Notes: generated from the sequence alone by a model not told the origin. A DNA stretch of 64,000 nt from Nonomuraea purpurea (GCF_042650645.1 NZ_JBHSBI010000045.1:1-64000), one strand, 5' to 3'; positions 43,352-52,075 are shown, counted from the first letter of the stretch. Program-made: numbers and translations.

Positions 43352-43678
43352 ATGGCAAGTGTCACCGAACTCATCGGTCAGTCCGTTTGGGACTCCAATG
43401 GGGTGTGGGTCGGCCATGTCGTCGACATCCGCGTGCGCCAGCACAAAGGCGAGCTGCAGCAGAGCCACACCGTTTACGGTCTCGTCGTGTCGGGCCGGCG
43501 CGCGCCGTTCCTGCTCGGGTTCACGCGCGAACGTCAGGGCCGCCACGCCTGGGTCTCGCGTGCGCTGGCCCGCATGGCGTACGTGGGCTGCACGTTCGTG
43601 CCCTGGGCGGCCGTCGCGGACTACGGCGGAGGAGAGGTGCACATCGGCGTGCTCAGAAAAGAGCTGACCAGGGTCTGA
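43352..43678 (+). CDS. PRC-barrel-like protein
   Basis: A 108-residue single-domain protein with a PRC-barrel-like pattern: ELIGQSVWDSNGVWVGHVVDIRV, then strand and turn repeats to the C-terminus. PRC barrels occur in RimM and photosynthetic reaction centre H subunits, and bind RNA or proteins; stand-alone versions in actinomycetes are undefined. ATG 43352. There is no operon partner: the next gene begins 86 bases downstream with its own control region. Confidence 0.65.
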   Translation: MASVTELIGQSVWDSNGVWVGHVVDIRVRQHKGELQQSHTVYGLVVSGRRAPFLLGFTRERQGRHAWVSRALARMAYVGCTFVPWAAVADYGGGEVHIGVLRKELTRV

Positions 43679-43731
43679 ATCCGAACTTCAGTACATTGCA
43701 AGCGCCCGTCTAGCAACATCAGCTAACTTCT

Positions 43732-43751
43732 TTGTGGTCAAAAGTCCACAA
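43732..43751. promoter_or_regulatory. TTGTGG-N8-CCACAA inverted repeat
   Basis: A perfect 6+8+6 dyad in the leader of the DUF3352 gene, ending 13 bases before the start codon at 43765. It could be an operator or a small 5'-UTR hairpin; no T-run follows. Confidence 0.4.
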
Positions 43752-43764
43752 TGTGAGTTGAGTG

Positions 43765-45552
43765 ATGTCTGCCAATAATCCCCCTTACGGTCAGGATCCT
43801 GACCGTACGACGGCGTACAACTGGAATCAGGGACAGCAGCCGGAGCACCCTCCGCCCACAGGTCAGCCGTACCCGCCGCAGCAGCCCTACCCACCACAGC
43901 AGCAGCCGTACGGCCAGCAGGGCTCCTACGGCCAGCAGCAGCCCTACAACCCGCAGCAGGGGTACGGCCAGCAGCCCCCCTCCTACGGTCAGCAGGGCCA
44001 GCAGCAACAGGGTTGGCAACAGCAGGATCAGGCACAGCAGGGTTGGCAGCAGCAGAACCAGCACGCCCAGTCCGGCTGGCAACAGCAGGGGCCCGAAGGT
44101 TTCGGCCCTGCTGAGCCGGACAAGAAGGGCCGTAAGACCTGGATCATCGCCGCGGCGGCCGCGCTCGCGGTGATCCTTTTCGGCGGCGGCGCGGTGTGGG
44201 CCGTCGGCGCCCTCGGCGGTGGCGGCACGCAGCCGAACGACGTGCTGCCCGCCGACTCGATCGCCTACGCCCGGCTCGACCTGGACCCGGCCGCGAACCA
44301 GAAGCTGGCGCTGTTCCAGCTCGCCGGCAAGTTCACGGTCACCAAGGACACCTTCAAGGGCGACGACCCGCGCAAGGCCCTGTTCGACATGATCAACGAG
44401 AGCGCCGACACCAAGGTCGACTTCGCCAAGGACGTCGACCCCTGGCTGGGCAGCAGGATCGGCGTCGCCGCCGTGCCCTCCGGCAAGGAGGAGCCCGACT
44501 TCGCGGTGGCCATCCAGGTCAAGGACCAGGAGCAGGCCAAGGCCGGTCTCGCCAAGCTGCTCAAGGGCGACAAGTACGGCCTCAGCTTCCGCGAGGACTA
44601 CGCGCTGCTGAGCACCACCCAGCAGCTCACCGACAAGTACGCCGGCGCAGAGGGCAGCCTGACCGACAACGCCAAGTTCAGCGAGGACATGGGCGCGGTC
44701 GGCGAGCAGGGCGTGCTGTCGTTCTGGGCCGACATGGGCGGGCTGCTCAGTGTGGTCGGCAAGGAGTTCACGGCCGCTCAGGGCCCGGCCATCGACATGG
44801 TCAAGAACGCCAGGTACGCCGGCGCCCTGCGCTTCGACAGCGCCTACGTCGAGCTCGCCGGCACGGTCAGGGGCGTGGACGGCATGCTGCCCGAGGGCGA
44901 CCTGCCCCCCGCGAACCTGGGCACCCTGCCCGCCACCACCGCGGGCGCCGTGTCGATCTCCGGCATGGACCAGGCCGTCACCAAGCAGTGGGCCGAGATC
45001 CAGAAGCAGGCCTCGGCCGCGGGCTCCAACCAGATCACCCAGATGATCCAGCAGGCCCAGACCCAGTTCGGCCTGCAGCTTCCCGCCGACCTGAGCACGG
45101 TGCTCGGCAAGAACTTCACGCTCGCGGTCGACAGCGAGGGCCTGGGCGGCGACACGGTCAAGGCCGGCGCGCGCGTGGCCACCGACGACCCGGCCAAGGC
45201 TCAGGCGATCGTCGACAAGGTCCTGCAGGGCATGAGCCAGGGCGGCCAGGGCCCGCAGGTCGGCAAGAGCACCGGTGACGGCGTCTTCACGCTGGGCACG
45301 ACGAACGACTACGCCAAGAAGCTGTCGGAGGAGGGCACGCTCGGCGACTCCGAGACGTACCAGACCGCGATCGCCGACGGGGACGGGGCGAACTTCGCGA
45401 TCTTCGCGGACCTGGACAAGATCGAGAACTTCTACCTCGGTTCCATGCAGGGCGATGAGAAGGCCAACCTGCAGGTGCTGCGGGCCGTCGGGCTGAGCGG
45501 CAAGCAGAGCGCCACCGAGGCGACGTTCTCGCTGCGGGTGCTGTTCAACTAG
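43765..45552 (+). CDS. DUF3352 membrane-anchored protein with Gln/Pro-rich N-terminus
   Basis: A 595-residue protein. Residues 1-115 are a low-complexity Gln/Pro/Tyr/Gly tract (repeats of PYxxQQ and GQQ), followed by one transmembrane helix (about 128-150, TWIIAAAAALAVILFGGGAVWAVGAL) and a large outside domain of the DUF3352 family (from NDVLPADSIAYARLDLDPAANQK to the end). Topology is N-in, C-out. Function is not known. The ATG at 43765 is used; a GTG three bases earlier is also possible. A strong bidirectional terminator follows. Confidence 0.85.
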   Translation: MSANNPPYGQDPDRTTAYNWNQGQQPEHPPPTGQPYPPQQPYPPQQQPYGQQGSYGQQQPYNPQQGYGQQPPSYGQQGQQQQGWQQQDQAQQGWQQQNQHAQSGWQQQGPEGFGPAEPDKKGRKTWIIAAAAALAVILFGGGAVWAVGALGGGGTQPNDVLPADSIAYARLDLDPAANQKLALFQLAGKFTVTKDTFKGDDPRKALFDMINESADTKVDFAKDVDPWLGSRIGVAAVPSGKEEPDFAVAIQVKDQEQAKAGLAKLLKGDKYGLSFREDYALLSTTQQLTDKYAGAEGSLTDNAKFSEDMGAVGEQGVLSFWADMGGLLSVVGKEFTAAQGPAIDMVKNARYAGALRFDSAYVELAGTVRGVDGMLPEGDLPPANLGTLPATTAGAVSISGMDQAVTKQWAEIQKQASAAGSNQITQMIQQAQTQFGLQLPADLSTVLGKNFTLAVDSEGLGGDTVKAGARVATDDPAKAQAIVDKVLQGMSQGGQGPQVGKSTGDGVFTLGTTNDYAKKLSEEGTLGDSETYQTAIADGDGANFAIFADLDKIENFYLGSMQGDEKANLQVLRAVGLSGKQSATEATFSLRVLFN

Positions 45553-45559
45553 GACACGA

Positions 45560-45595
45560 AAAAGGGCGGCCGGTCGGGGGACCTGCCGCCCTTTT
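45560..45595. terminator. Bidirectional intrinsic terminator
   Basis: AAAAGGGCGG (45560-45569) pairs perfectly with CCGCCCTTTT (45586-45595) across a 16-base loop, giving a T-run on either strand. It lies exactly between the convergent DUF3352 and cysM genes. Confidence 0.9.
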
Positions 45596-45598
45596 CGT

Positions 45599-46546
45599 TC
45601 ACGCCCAGAGCTGGCCTTCCAGGCGCTCTTCCGCCTCGTCCAGGGTGCCCTCGTACGCGCCCGTGGACAGGTACTTCCAGCCGCCGTCGGCCACCACGAA
45701 CACCACGTCGGCCCGCTCGCCCGCCTTGACCGCCTTCGCGGCCACCCCGAGCGCCGCGTGCAGCGCCGCCCCGGTGGACACCCCGGCGAAGATGCCCTCG
45801 GAGGCGAGCAGCTCGCGGGTGCGCCGCAGGGCGTCGGCGGAGCCGACCGAGAAGCGGGTGGTCAGCACGGACTCGTCGTAGAGCTCGGGGATGAACCCCT
45901 CGTCCACGTTGCGCAGCCCGTAGACCAACTCGCCGTAGCGGGGCTCGGCGGCGACGATCTGGACGCCGGGCACCCGCTCGCGCAGGAACCGCCCGACCCC
46001 CATCAGCGTCCCCGTCGTGCCGAGGCCCGCCACGAAGTGGGTGACGGTGGGCAGGTCCTCGAGGATCTCGGGGCCCGTGCTCTCGTAGTGGGAGCGCCAG
46101 TTGGCCGGGTTTCCGTACTGGTAGAGCATCACCCAGGACGGGTTGCGCTCCGCCAGCTCCTTGGCCACGCGCACGGCCTCGTTGGAGCCGCCCGCGGCGG
46201 GCGAGGAGATGATCTCCGCGCCCCACATGCGCAGCAACTGGCGGCGCTCCTGCGAGGTGTTCTCCGGCATCACGCAGATCAGCTTGTAGCCCTTGAGCTT
46301 GGCCGACATGGCCAGCGAGATGCCGGTGTTGCCGCTGGTGGGCTCCAGGATCGTGCAGCCCGGCGTGAGCAGGCCGTCCTTCTCGCCCTGCTCGACCATC
46401 CACAGCGCGGGCCGATCCTTGATGGAGCCGGTCGGGTTGCGGTCTTCGAGCTTGGCCCACAGTCGTACGTCGCCGGACGGGGACAACCTCGGCAACCCGA
46501 CGAGGGGCGTGCGACCGACCGAGTCGATCAGCGAATCGAACCGCAT
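45599..46546 (-). CDS. cysM: CysO-dependent cysteine synthase
   Basis: A 315-residue PLP beta-substitution enzyme. Lys43 in DRNPTGSIKDRPA is the Schiff-base lysine; PTSGNTGISLAM binds the substrate carboxylate, and GLGTTGTLMGVG the phosphate. The neighbours, a sulfur carrier (CysO) and a JAMM peptidase (Mec), identify it as the actinobacterial CysM that uses O-phosphoserine and CysO-thiocarboxylate. This route is useful under oxidative stress. The gene starts one base after the cysO stop. Confidence 0.95.
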   Translation of the reverse strand: MRFDSLIDSVGRTPLVGLPRLSPSGDVRLWAKLEDRNPTGSIKDRPALWMVEQGEKDGLLTPGCTILEPTSGNTGISLAMSAKLKGYKLICVMPENTSQERRQLLRMWGAEIISSPAAGGSNEAVRVAKELAERNPSWVMLYQYGNPANWRSHYESTGPEILEDLPTVTHFVAGLGTTGTLMGVGRFLRERVPGVQIVAAEPRYGELVYGLRNVDEGFIPELYDESVLTTRFSVGSADALRRTRELLASEGIFAGVSTGAALHAALGVAAKAVKAGERADVVFVVADGGWKYLSTGAYEGTLDEAEERLEGQLWA

Positions 46547-46547
46547 C

Positions 46548-46820
46548 TCATCCGCCGGCGACGGCCGGGAGCACGGTCACCGTGTCGCCGTCGGACACCG
46601 GTGTGCCGAGGCCGCCCAGGAAGCGCACGTCCTCGTCGTTGAGGTAGACGTTGACGAAACGGCGCAGGGCGCCCTGGTCGACCAGGCGCGCCTTGATGCC
46701 GGGGTGGCGGGACTCCAGGTTGGTGATCAGCTCGTCGAGGGTGGCGCCCTCGGCCTCGACCGCCTTGGCGCCGTCGGTGTAAGTACGCAGGATGGTCGGA
46801 ATGCGAACGTTGATGGCCAT
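46548..46820 (-). CDS. cysO: Sulfur-carrier protein CysO (ubiquitin-like)
   Basis: A 90-residue MoaD/ThiS/ubiquitin-fold protein ending in Gly-Gly (VTVLPAVAGG), whose C-terminus is activated to a thiocarboxylate. CysM transfers that sulfur to O-phosphoserine, making CysO-cysteine. The ATG at 46820 is chosen because MAINVRIPTILRTYTDG is the usual family start. It lies between a small coupled ORF and cysM in one minus-strand operon (mec - small ORF - cysO - cysM). Confidence 0.95.
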   Translation of the reverse strand: MAINVRIPTILRTYTDGAKAVEAEGATLDELITNLESRHPGIKARLVDQGALRRFVNVYLNDEDVRFLGGLGTPVSDGDTVTVLPAVAGG

Positions 46821-46966
46821 CGCGGTCAGTCTCCTCAGGTCAAGTCGTCGTCCCATCGGCAGCAACACCGACGGCTGGGTGGGGATTCCGAAAAAACCTG
46901 CTCGCGTCACGCTGCCGCCCGGCTGGCGTTCCAGGGGCGTGGCGGCGGGCCGCTCGGCAGGCGCCG

Positions 46967-47038
46967 CTAGGGACAGTCGTAGACGACGACGGCCGGAGTG
47001 TGCGCGAAGAGGAAGCTCTGCACAGCCCTGACCATCAT
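46967..47038 (-). CDS. 23-residue small ORF coupled to mec (possible leader peptide)
   Basis: ATG 47038 overlaps the mec stop codon (ATGA, and a second ATG at 47035 overlaps as TGATG). It encodes a 23-residue hydrophobic peptide beginning MMVRAVQSFLFAH and ending VVVYDCP, with a single cysteine two codons before the stop. It lies between mec and cysO in a cysteine-synthesis operon. Cysteine-codon leader peptides that attenuate downstream genes are known in actinomycetes; this could be one, or a small protein. Confidence 0.4.
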   Translation of the reverse strand: MMVRAVQSFLFAHTPAVVVYDCP

Positions 47039-47436
47039 GGGAGAAACCTTACCTCTTCCTCCGTGACGACACCGTCGAGGATCCGGTAGGACCGGAACTC
47101 CACCTCGGTCTCGTCCCATGCGGAGACCAGCACGTAGTGGGCCTGCGGCTCCTGGGCCAGCAAGACGTCGGAGCGCGAGGGGTAGGCCTCGGTGGCCGTG
47201 TGGGAGTGGTAGATCACGACGGGCTCTTCGTCGCGGTCGTCCATCTCGTTCCAGACGCGCAGCTGCTCCTTGGAGTCGAACCGGTAGAAGGTCGGGGAAC
47301 GCTCGGCGTTCTCCATCGGGACGAACCGCTCGGGGACACCGTTCCTGCCCGCGATGACGCCGCACGCCTCGTCGGGGTGATCGGCCCGGGCGTGCGCGAC
47401 GATCTTGTCCACGAGTTCCTGCGAGATCGACAGCAT
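47035..47436 (-). CDS. mec: CysO-cysteine peptidase Mec (JAMM/Mov34 metalloprotease)
   Basis: A 133-residue JAB1/MPN-domain protease. The zinc site is the JAMM motif: Glu in the first helix (HPDEACGVIAG) and the H-x-H-x7-S-x2-D motif in YHSHTATEAYPSRSD. It releases cysteine from the CysO C-terminus, restoring Gly-Gly. It is full length. It is followed on the same strand by the coupled small ORF, cysO and cysM; upstream is the DUF2017 gene, 9 bases away. Confidence 0.94.
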   Translation of the reverse strand: MLSISQELVDKIVAHARADHPDEACGVIAGRNGVPERFVPMENAERSPTFYRFDSKEQLRVWNEMDDRDEEPVVIYHSHTATEAYPSRSDVLLAQEPQAHYVLVSAWDETEVEFRSYRILDGVVTEEEVRFLP

Positions 47437-47445
47437 GCCCGGAAG

Positions 47446-47970
47446 CTACCAGAGGGCCCGGACCAGGCTGTCCTGGAGGTAGGTCAGCCAGTCGTAGGTG
47501 ACGTACGCCGGGTAACGGGGGTCGTCCTCGGACATCGTGGCGATCTCGTCGTGGACCTCCTCGGTCACCTCGAGTTTGATGCCGAGCGTGAGGCGTACGT
47601 CGTTGAGCGAGCGCAGCCAGGCCTGGGCCTGATCGGGCGTCAGCTCCGCGCGGCCCGGCTTGGCGGTGTCGAAGACGGTCTGGGCGTCGGCCCGTTTGCC
47701 CTCGCGCAGCGTCGCCTCGGTGTAGCGGCGGAACTCCGAGGCCTCCTTCTCATCCTCGTACGCCGACGGGAAGAGCCTGGCCAGCACCGGGTCGGAGGGC
47801 GCCTCCCCCGCGCCGATGCCGAGGGCCCGCTCAAGCGGGTCGTCACCGACGCGGCCGGGCGCCACGAGGCCGAGCATCATCGACACGAGCGAGCGCAGCA
47901 GCGAGACCTCGGCGGCCTCGAAGCGCGCGACGACGCCGCCGGACCTGCCCGGCGAGAACCCCGACGTCAC
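47446..47970 (-). CDS. DUF2017 protein
   Basis: A 174-residue soluble helical protein of the DUF2017 family (FEAAEVSLLRSLVSMMLGLV near the N-terminus, then ELTPDQAQAWLRSLNDVRLTLGIKLEVTEE near the C-terminus). It is always found between clpS and mec-type genes in actinobacteria; a role in ClpS/ClpCP protein turnover is suspected but not shown. GTG 47970 (V-T-S-G-F) has GAGG eight bases upstream and follows the clpS stop by 55 bases; longer open frames reach back into clpS and are not used. Confidence 0.82.
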   Translation of the reverse strand: MTSGFSPGRSGGVVARFEAAEVSLLRSLVSMMLGLVAPGRVGDDPLERALGIGAGEAPSDPVLARLFPSAYEDEKEASEFRRYTEATLREGKRADAQTVFDTAKPGRAELTPDQAQAWLRSLNDVRLTLGIKLEVTEEVHDEIATMSEDDPRYPAYVTYDWLTYLQDSLVRALW

Positions 47971-48025
47971 GCGTGCCGCCTCACTGTCCCCTTGGAAGTC
48001 ACGAACCCAGCTTGCCTCACTCGCT

Positions 48026-48325
48026 TCATTTATCCGAATCCGACTGGACCGTCGCCCACAGGCCGTAGGAGTGGAGAATCTGCACATCGCGTTCCATCTC
48101 TTCACGCGTGCCACTGGACACGACGGCCTTGCCTTTGTGATGGACGTCCATCATGAGCTTCTCTGCCTTCTCCTTCGTGTACCCGAAGACCGTTTGGAAG
48201 ACATAGGTCACGTAGGACATCAGGTTGACCGGGTCGTTCCAGACGATGGTCACCCATGGCAGATCGGGCCGGACGTCCGATGACGGACGCTCAACGGCGA
48301 TTGGAGCGGTGCTACCCACATCCAT
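48026..48325 (-). CDS. clpS: ATP-dependent Clp protease adaptor ClpS
   Basis: A 99-residue adaptor that hands N-degron substrates to ClpC/ClpP. The core is intact: LPWVTIVWNDPVNLMSYVTYVFQTVFGYTKEKAEKLMMDVHHKGKAVVSSGTREEMERDVQILHSYGLWATV, which includes the Asn-Asp binding pair and the conserved MxVHxxG motif. ATG 48325 is divergent from pncB, which starts about 40 bases away; clpS/pncB divergence is a stable actinobacterial arrangement. Confidence 0.95.
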   Translation of the reverse strand: MDVGSTAPIAVERPSSDVRPDLPWVTIVWNDPVNLMSYVTYVFQTVFGYTKEKAEKLMMDVHHKGKAVVSSGTREEMERDVQILHSYGLWATVQSDSDK

Positions 48326-48365
48326 GAGTCTGCCCTATCTGGGCCGTAGTCTTCGAGTCGTGACA

Positions 48366-49649
48366 ATGCCCATGAGCACTGCGTTGCTTACTGATCACTA
48401 TGAGCTGACGATGCTGCAGGCCGCGCTGCGGAGCGGAGCGGCGCATCGGCGCGCGGTTTTCGAGGTGTTCGCCAGGCATCTTCCCGGTGGTCGGCGCTAC
48501 GGCGTGGTCGCGGGTACGGGACGTGTCCTGGACGAACTGGAGAACTTCCGTTTCGGCGACGAAGAACTCTCCTACCTGAGAGAACACCAGATCGTCGACG
48601 ACTCCACTCTGGCGTTTCTGGCCGATTACCGGTTTTCCGGGACCATCCACGGCTACCGGGAGGGCGACCTCTACTTCCCCGCCTCCCCGATCATGGTCGT
48701 GGAGGGCACGTTCGCCGAGGCCGTGCTGCTGGAGACGCTCGCGCTGTCCATACTCAACCACGACTGCGCGATCGCCTCCGCGGCCTCCCGCATGACCAAC
48801 GCCGCGGGCAAGCGGCCGATCATCGAGATGGGCTCGCGCCGCACGCACGAAAGCGCCGCGGTGGCCGCCGCACGGGCCGCCTACATCGCGGGGTTCGCCT
48901 CGACCTCCAACCTGATGGCCGGGCGCGTGTACGGCGTCCCCACGGCCGGTACGGCGGCGCACGCGTTCACGCTGCTGCACGACTCCGAGAAGGAGGCGTT
49001 CGAGGCCCAGATCGCCTCTCTGGGCCCCGAGACGACCCTGCTGGTCGACACCTACGACGTGGCCGAGGCCGTCCGCACCGCCGTCGAACTGGCCGGGCCC
49101 AGGCTGGGCGCGGTCCGCATCGACTCCGGCGACCTGGCGGCGGCCGCCCAGGAGGTCAGGGAGCAGCTCGACGCCTTCGGCGCCTTCGACACCCGCATCC
49201 TGGTCACCTCCGACCTGGACGAGTACGCCATCGCCGCGCTCGCCGCCGCCCCCGTGGACGGGTACGGCGTCGGCACCTCCCTCGTGACCGGCTCGGGCGT
49301 GCCGACGGCGGCGCTGGTGTACAAGCTGGTGGCTCGGGAGACGGCCACGGGCAGGCTGGAGCCTGTGGCCAAGCGCTCGGTCGGCAAGCCGTCACGCGGG
49401 GGCCGCAAGGACGCCTACCGGCTCATGGACGAGGCAGGACACGCCGACACCGAACTGATCACCACCGGCGGCCTCGTCCCCGAGGGCGGTGTCCCCCTGC
49501 TGCACGAGCTCGTCCGCGACGGGGAGGTCGTCGGCGGGGAGCCCCTTTCAGCCGCCCGCGAACGCCATGCGCGTGCCGTCGCCACCCTCCCCCAGGAGGC
49601 ACTCCACCTGGGCCGGGGGTACGCGGCCATCCCCACGGAATTCGCCTGA
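48366..49649 (+). CDS. pncB: Nicotinate phosphoribosyltransferase
   Basis: A 427-residue NAPRTase (427 from ATG 48366; ATG 48372 starts the conserved STALLTDHYELTMLQAAL and is equally likely). It forms nicotinate mononucleotide from nicotinate and PRPP, using ATP. Also seen: IEMGSRRTHESAAVAAARAAYIAGF and VRIDSGDLAAAAQEVR, and the C-terminal segment KRSVGKPSRGGRKDAYRL. With pncA just downstream it forms an NAD salvage pair: nicotinamide to nicotinate to NaMN. No clear ribosome site is seen, so it may be leaderless or weakly initiated. Confidence 0.94.
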   Translation: MPMSTALLTDHYELTMLQAALRSGAAHRRAVFEVFARHLPGGRRYGVVAGTGRVLDELENFRFGDEELSYLREHQIVDDSTLAFLADYRFSGTIHGYREGDLYFPASPIMVVEGTFAEAVLLETLALSILNHDCAIASAASRMTNAAGKRPIIEMGSRRTHESAAVAAARAAYIAGFASTSNLMAGRVYGVPTAGTAAHAFTLLHDSEKEAFEAQIASLGPETTLLVDTYDVAEAVRTAVELAGPRLGAVRIDSGDLAAAAQEVREQLDAFGAFDTRILVTSDLDEYAIAALAAAPVDGYGVGTSLVTGSGVPTAALVYKLVARETATGRLEPVAKRSVGKPSRGGRKDAYRLMDEAGHADTELITTGGLVPEGGVPLLHELVRDGEVVGGEPLSAARERHARAVATLPQEALHLGRGYAAIPTEFA

Positions 49650-49664
49650 CGTATCGTGCTGCCT

Positions 49665-50234
49665 ATGGGCACTGCGCTGATCGTCGTCGACGTGCAGAAC
49701 GACTTCTGCGAAGGCGGCTCCCTGGCCGTGGCCGGGGGCTCGGAGGTCGCGGCGGCGATCACCCGCCACCTGGCCGAACACGGCTACGACCACGTGGTCG
49801 CCACCCGTGATTACCACATCTCGCCCGGCGACCACTTCTCCGGCTCCCCCGACTACGTCTTCACCTGGCCCGCCCACTGCGTGGCCGGCACGCCGGGCGC
49901 CGACTTCCACCCCTCCTTCGACGTGTCGGGGGTGGAGGAGGTCTTCAGCAAGGGCGCCTACTCGGCCGCCTACAGCGGCTTCGAGGGCCTGTCGAGCGAC
50001 GGGGCGCCGCTGGCGGAGTGGCTCAGGGAGCGCGGGGTCCACGAGGTCGACGTCGTCGGCATCGCCACCGACCACTGCGTCAAGGCCACGGCGCTGGACG
50101 CGGTCAAGAACGGGCTGGCGGTGCGGGTGCTGCTGAACCTGACGGCGGGGGTGTCGCCCACCACCACGGAGGCGGCGCTGGCCCAGCTGCGCGACGCGGG
50201 CACCACCCTCCAAGGGGCGCCCGCACTGGGCTGA
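49665..50234 (+). CDS. pncA: Nicotinamidase/pyrazinamidase
   Basis: A 189-residue hydrolase that deaminates nicotinamide to nicotinate. The catalytic triad is visible: Asp9 (ALIVVDVQND), Lys96 (VFSKGAYS) and Cys138 (IATDHCVKATALDA); the metal ligands are Asp49, His51 and His57. ATG 49665 is preferred over a GTG at 49656. It follows pncB after 15 bases, so both genes are co-transcribed. Confidence 0.95.
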   Translation: MGTALIVVDVQNDFCEGGSLAVAGGSEVAAAITRHLAEHGYDHVVATRDYHISPGDHFSGSPDYVFTWPAHCVAGTPGADFHPSFDVSGVEEVFSKGAYSAAYSGFEGLSSDGAPLAEWLRERGVHEVDVVGIATDHCVKATALDAVKNGLAVRVLLNLTAGVSPTTTEAALAQLRDAGTTLQGAPALG

Positions 50235-50372
50235 CCACGCGGATCCAACCTCATTTCCGCCACCCTTCCACAGGGGCCTCACCACTCTCGATCACGAAGA
50301 GTACGCAGTGCACAACGCTGCGGTCATGTGATATCCAAGAGGACGAACCCTCTCCGAAACTGAACTAACACG

Positions 50373-50918
50373 GTGAGTGATTCGACTTCGTCCTCTTGTG
50401 GAGGTCTCCTCATGCTGGCCCTCTCCCTTGGCTTGGCCTGGCTCCTCCTTGCCCCCCTCGCCCTGTGGTTGCTCATCAGGGGCACAGGGGGCGAGCGCAT
50501 GACCGCGATCGTGACGCTGGTGCTGCTGGAGGGCGGCACGATCGTGATGAGCTCCGCCGCCCTCCCCCAGGCCTCGCCGTCCCGGCCCGCGGCGGCGGCT
50601 CATGCGGCGCCGCAGCCGTGCGCCGCGCGCACCCCCGTTCCCACCTCGGCCACGGTCAGCAAGGAGCTCGTGCTGTCCTGGGCGGCGGCGCCGCACGAGT
50701 GCGCGACCGCCGACGTCGTCGTCAGGACGCATGGCAGGAAGGTGCTGGTGTGGCTGCATGAAGGGCCGACGGCGGGGACACACCGGCCGGTGCTCACGCT
50801 GCCGGTCAGCGTCAAGGGCCACACGGCAGCGCTGAAGGTCCCGTTGAAGGAGAAATCAGGCTACGTCCCGGTCGATGGGCGGACGGGGCGACGCATCCCG
50901 CTTTCGGCGCCGATCTGA
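50373..50918 (+). CDS. Small membrane protein of unknown function
   Basis: A 181-residue protein starting at GTG 50373. Two hydrophobic helices (about residues 12-35 and 42-62) precede an Ala/Pro-rich linker and a C-terminal, outside domain with two cysteines (CAARTP and CATADVV) and alternating strands (VLTLPVSVKGHTAALKVPLKEKSGYVPVDGRTGR). No family recognised. Its codon use is normal for the genome, so it is probably real. It stands between pncA and a methyltransferase. Confidence 0.65.
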   Translation: MSDSTSSSCGGLLMLALSLGLAWLLLAPLALWLLIRGTGGERMTAIVTLVLLEGGTIVMSSAALPQASPSRPAAAAHAAPQPCAARTPVPTSATVSKELVLSWAAAPHECATADVVVRTHGRKVLVWLHEGPTAGTHRPVLTLPVSVKGHTAALKVPLKEKSGYVPVDGRTGRRIPLSAPI

Positions 50919-50937
50919 TCGGTTAGGGTTCTCCGCC

Positions 50938-51591
50938 GTGACGACCGAACCCGATTACCTGCGTACCACCCGCGCGTCCTACGACGCCATCGCCTCCGAG
51001 TACGCCGAGGTCTTCCGCGACGAGCTGGCCGGCAAGCCGCTCGATCGGGCGATGTTCGCCGCGTTCGCCGAACTCGTCCTGACCGGCGGCGGAGGCCGGG
51101 TCCTGGACGTCGGGTCGGGCCCCGGTCACGCCACGGCCCACCTGCACGGGCTGGGCCTGGACGTCTCGGGCGTGGACCTGTCGCCGGAGATGGTGGCGCA
51201 GGCCCGCCGCGCGTATCCGGGCCTGCGGTTCGAGGAGGGCTCGATGCTGGCCCTCGACGCGCCGGACGCCTCGCTCGCCGGTCTGGTGGCCAACTACTCG
51301 ATCATCCACATCCCCGCGGAGCTGCTGCCCGAGGTGTTCGGCGAGTTCCGCCGGGTGCTGGCCCCCGGGGGCCGGGCGCTGGTGGTCTTCCAGGTCGGGG
51401 ACGAGACGACGCACAGGACGGAGGCGTTCGGCCGGGAGATCTCGCTCGACGCCGGCCGCCTGCGGCCGGACCACGTCGAGCGGCTCCTGGGCGAGGCCGG
51501 GTTGCCGGTGGAGGCGCGGCTGCTCCGCGAGCCCAGGCAGGGCATGGAGCCGACGCCGCAGGCCTGCCTGCTGGCCCGCAGACCGGCTTAG
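50938..51591 (+). CDS. Class I SAM-dependent methyltransferase
   Basis: A 217-residue small-molecule methyltransferase. The SAM-binding glycine motif is VLDVGSGPGHATAHL (about residues 53-67), followed by the acidic end of strand 2 (VSGVDLSPEM) and the post-motif LAPGGRALVVFQ. GTG 50938 is chosen since VTTEPDYLRTTRASYDAIASEYAEVF is the normal start. Its substrate is unknown. Its end overlaps the convergent STAS gene by 4 bases. Confidence 0.88.
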   Translation: MTTEPDYLRTTRASYDAIASEYAEVFRDELAGKPLDRAMFAAFAELVLTGGGGRVLDVGSGPGHATAHLHGLGLDVSGVDLSPEMVAQARRAYPGLRFEEGSMLALDAPDASLAGLVANYSIIHIPAELLPEVFGEFRRVLAPGGRALVVFQVGDETTHRTEAFGREISLDAGRLRPDHVERLLGEAGLPVEARLLREPRQGMEPTPQACLLARRPA

Positions 51592-51968
51592 GGCGGGGCG
51601 GCCACCGCCGTTCGCAGGGCGTCGTCGAGGTGGGCGAACACCTCGAACGCGTGCCGCAGCCCGGTGATCGACAACACCCTGGCCATGACACCCTGTACCC
51701 CGCCGAGCAGCAGCCTGGTGTCCCTGGCCTCGCAGCGGTGGAGGATCTCGACGAGCTCGTTCATCCCCATCGAGTCGCAGAAGGAGACCTCGCCGAGGTC
51801 GAGGATCAGGAACTTCTTCGGGGGAAGCTCCCAGACGCGCCGCAGGTGCTCTCTCAGCACCGGCAGCGCGTCGACGTCCAGCTCGCCCTCGAGCCTGATG
51901 AGAATGGCGTTTCGAGAGACGCCGGAAGCGACGTCCAGGGTCGGCTTTCCAGTGGCTTCAGACGACAT
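51588..51968 (-). CDS. Anti-sigma factor antagonist (STAS domain)
   Basis: A 126-residue STAS-domain protein of the SpoIIAA/RsbV kind. The phosphorylatable serine region is in VSFCDSMGMNELV, and the strand-loop-helix order is normal (LIRLEGELDVDALPVLREHLRRV). Phosphorylation by an anti-sigma kinase would release a sigma factor. ATG 51968 follows GGAGG at 8 bases. No partner kinase or sigma gene is next to it; the truncated HATPase at the start of the window is too far to be its cognate by position. Confidence 0.9.
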   Translation of the reverse strand: MSSEATGKPTLDVASGVSRNAILIRLEGELDVDALPVLREHLRRVWELPPKKFLILDLGEVSFCDSMGMNELVEILHRCEARDTRLLLGGVQGVMARVLSITGLRHAFEVFAHLDDALRTAVAAPP

Positions 51969-52075
51969 GGGCAAGCCCTCCCGCGTATCCGGAGCCAAGC
52001 CAAGGTTGTTCTTGCCGCTTCCTCCGAGCTTCTAACAGAAGGCCACCGCTCTGTGGCCAAATCCACACAGTCACG

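Noticed and set aside
50235..50372. Possible promoter or small gene between pncA and the membrane protein
   Set aside because: No frame longer than 20 codons with a ribosome site and no convincing -35/-10 pair.
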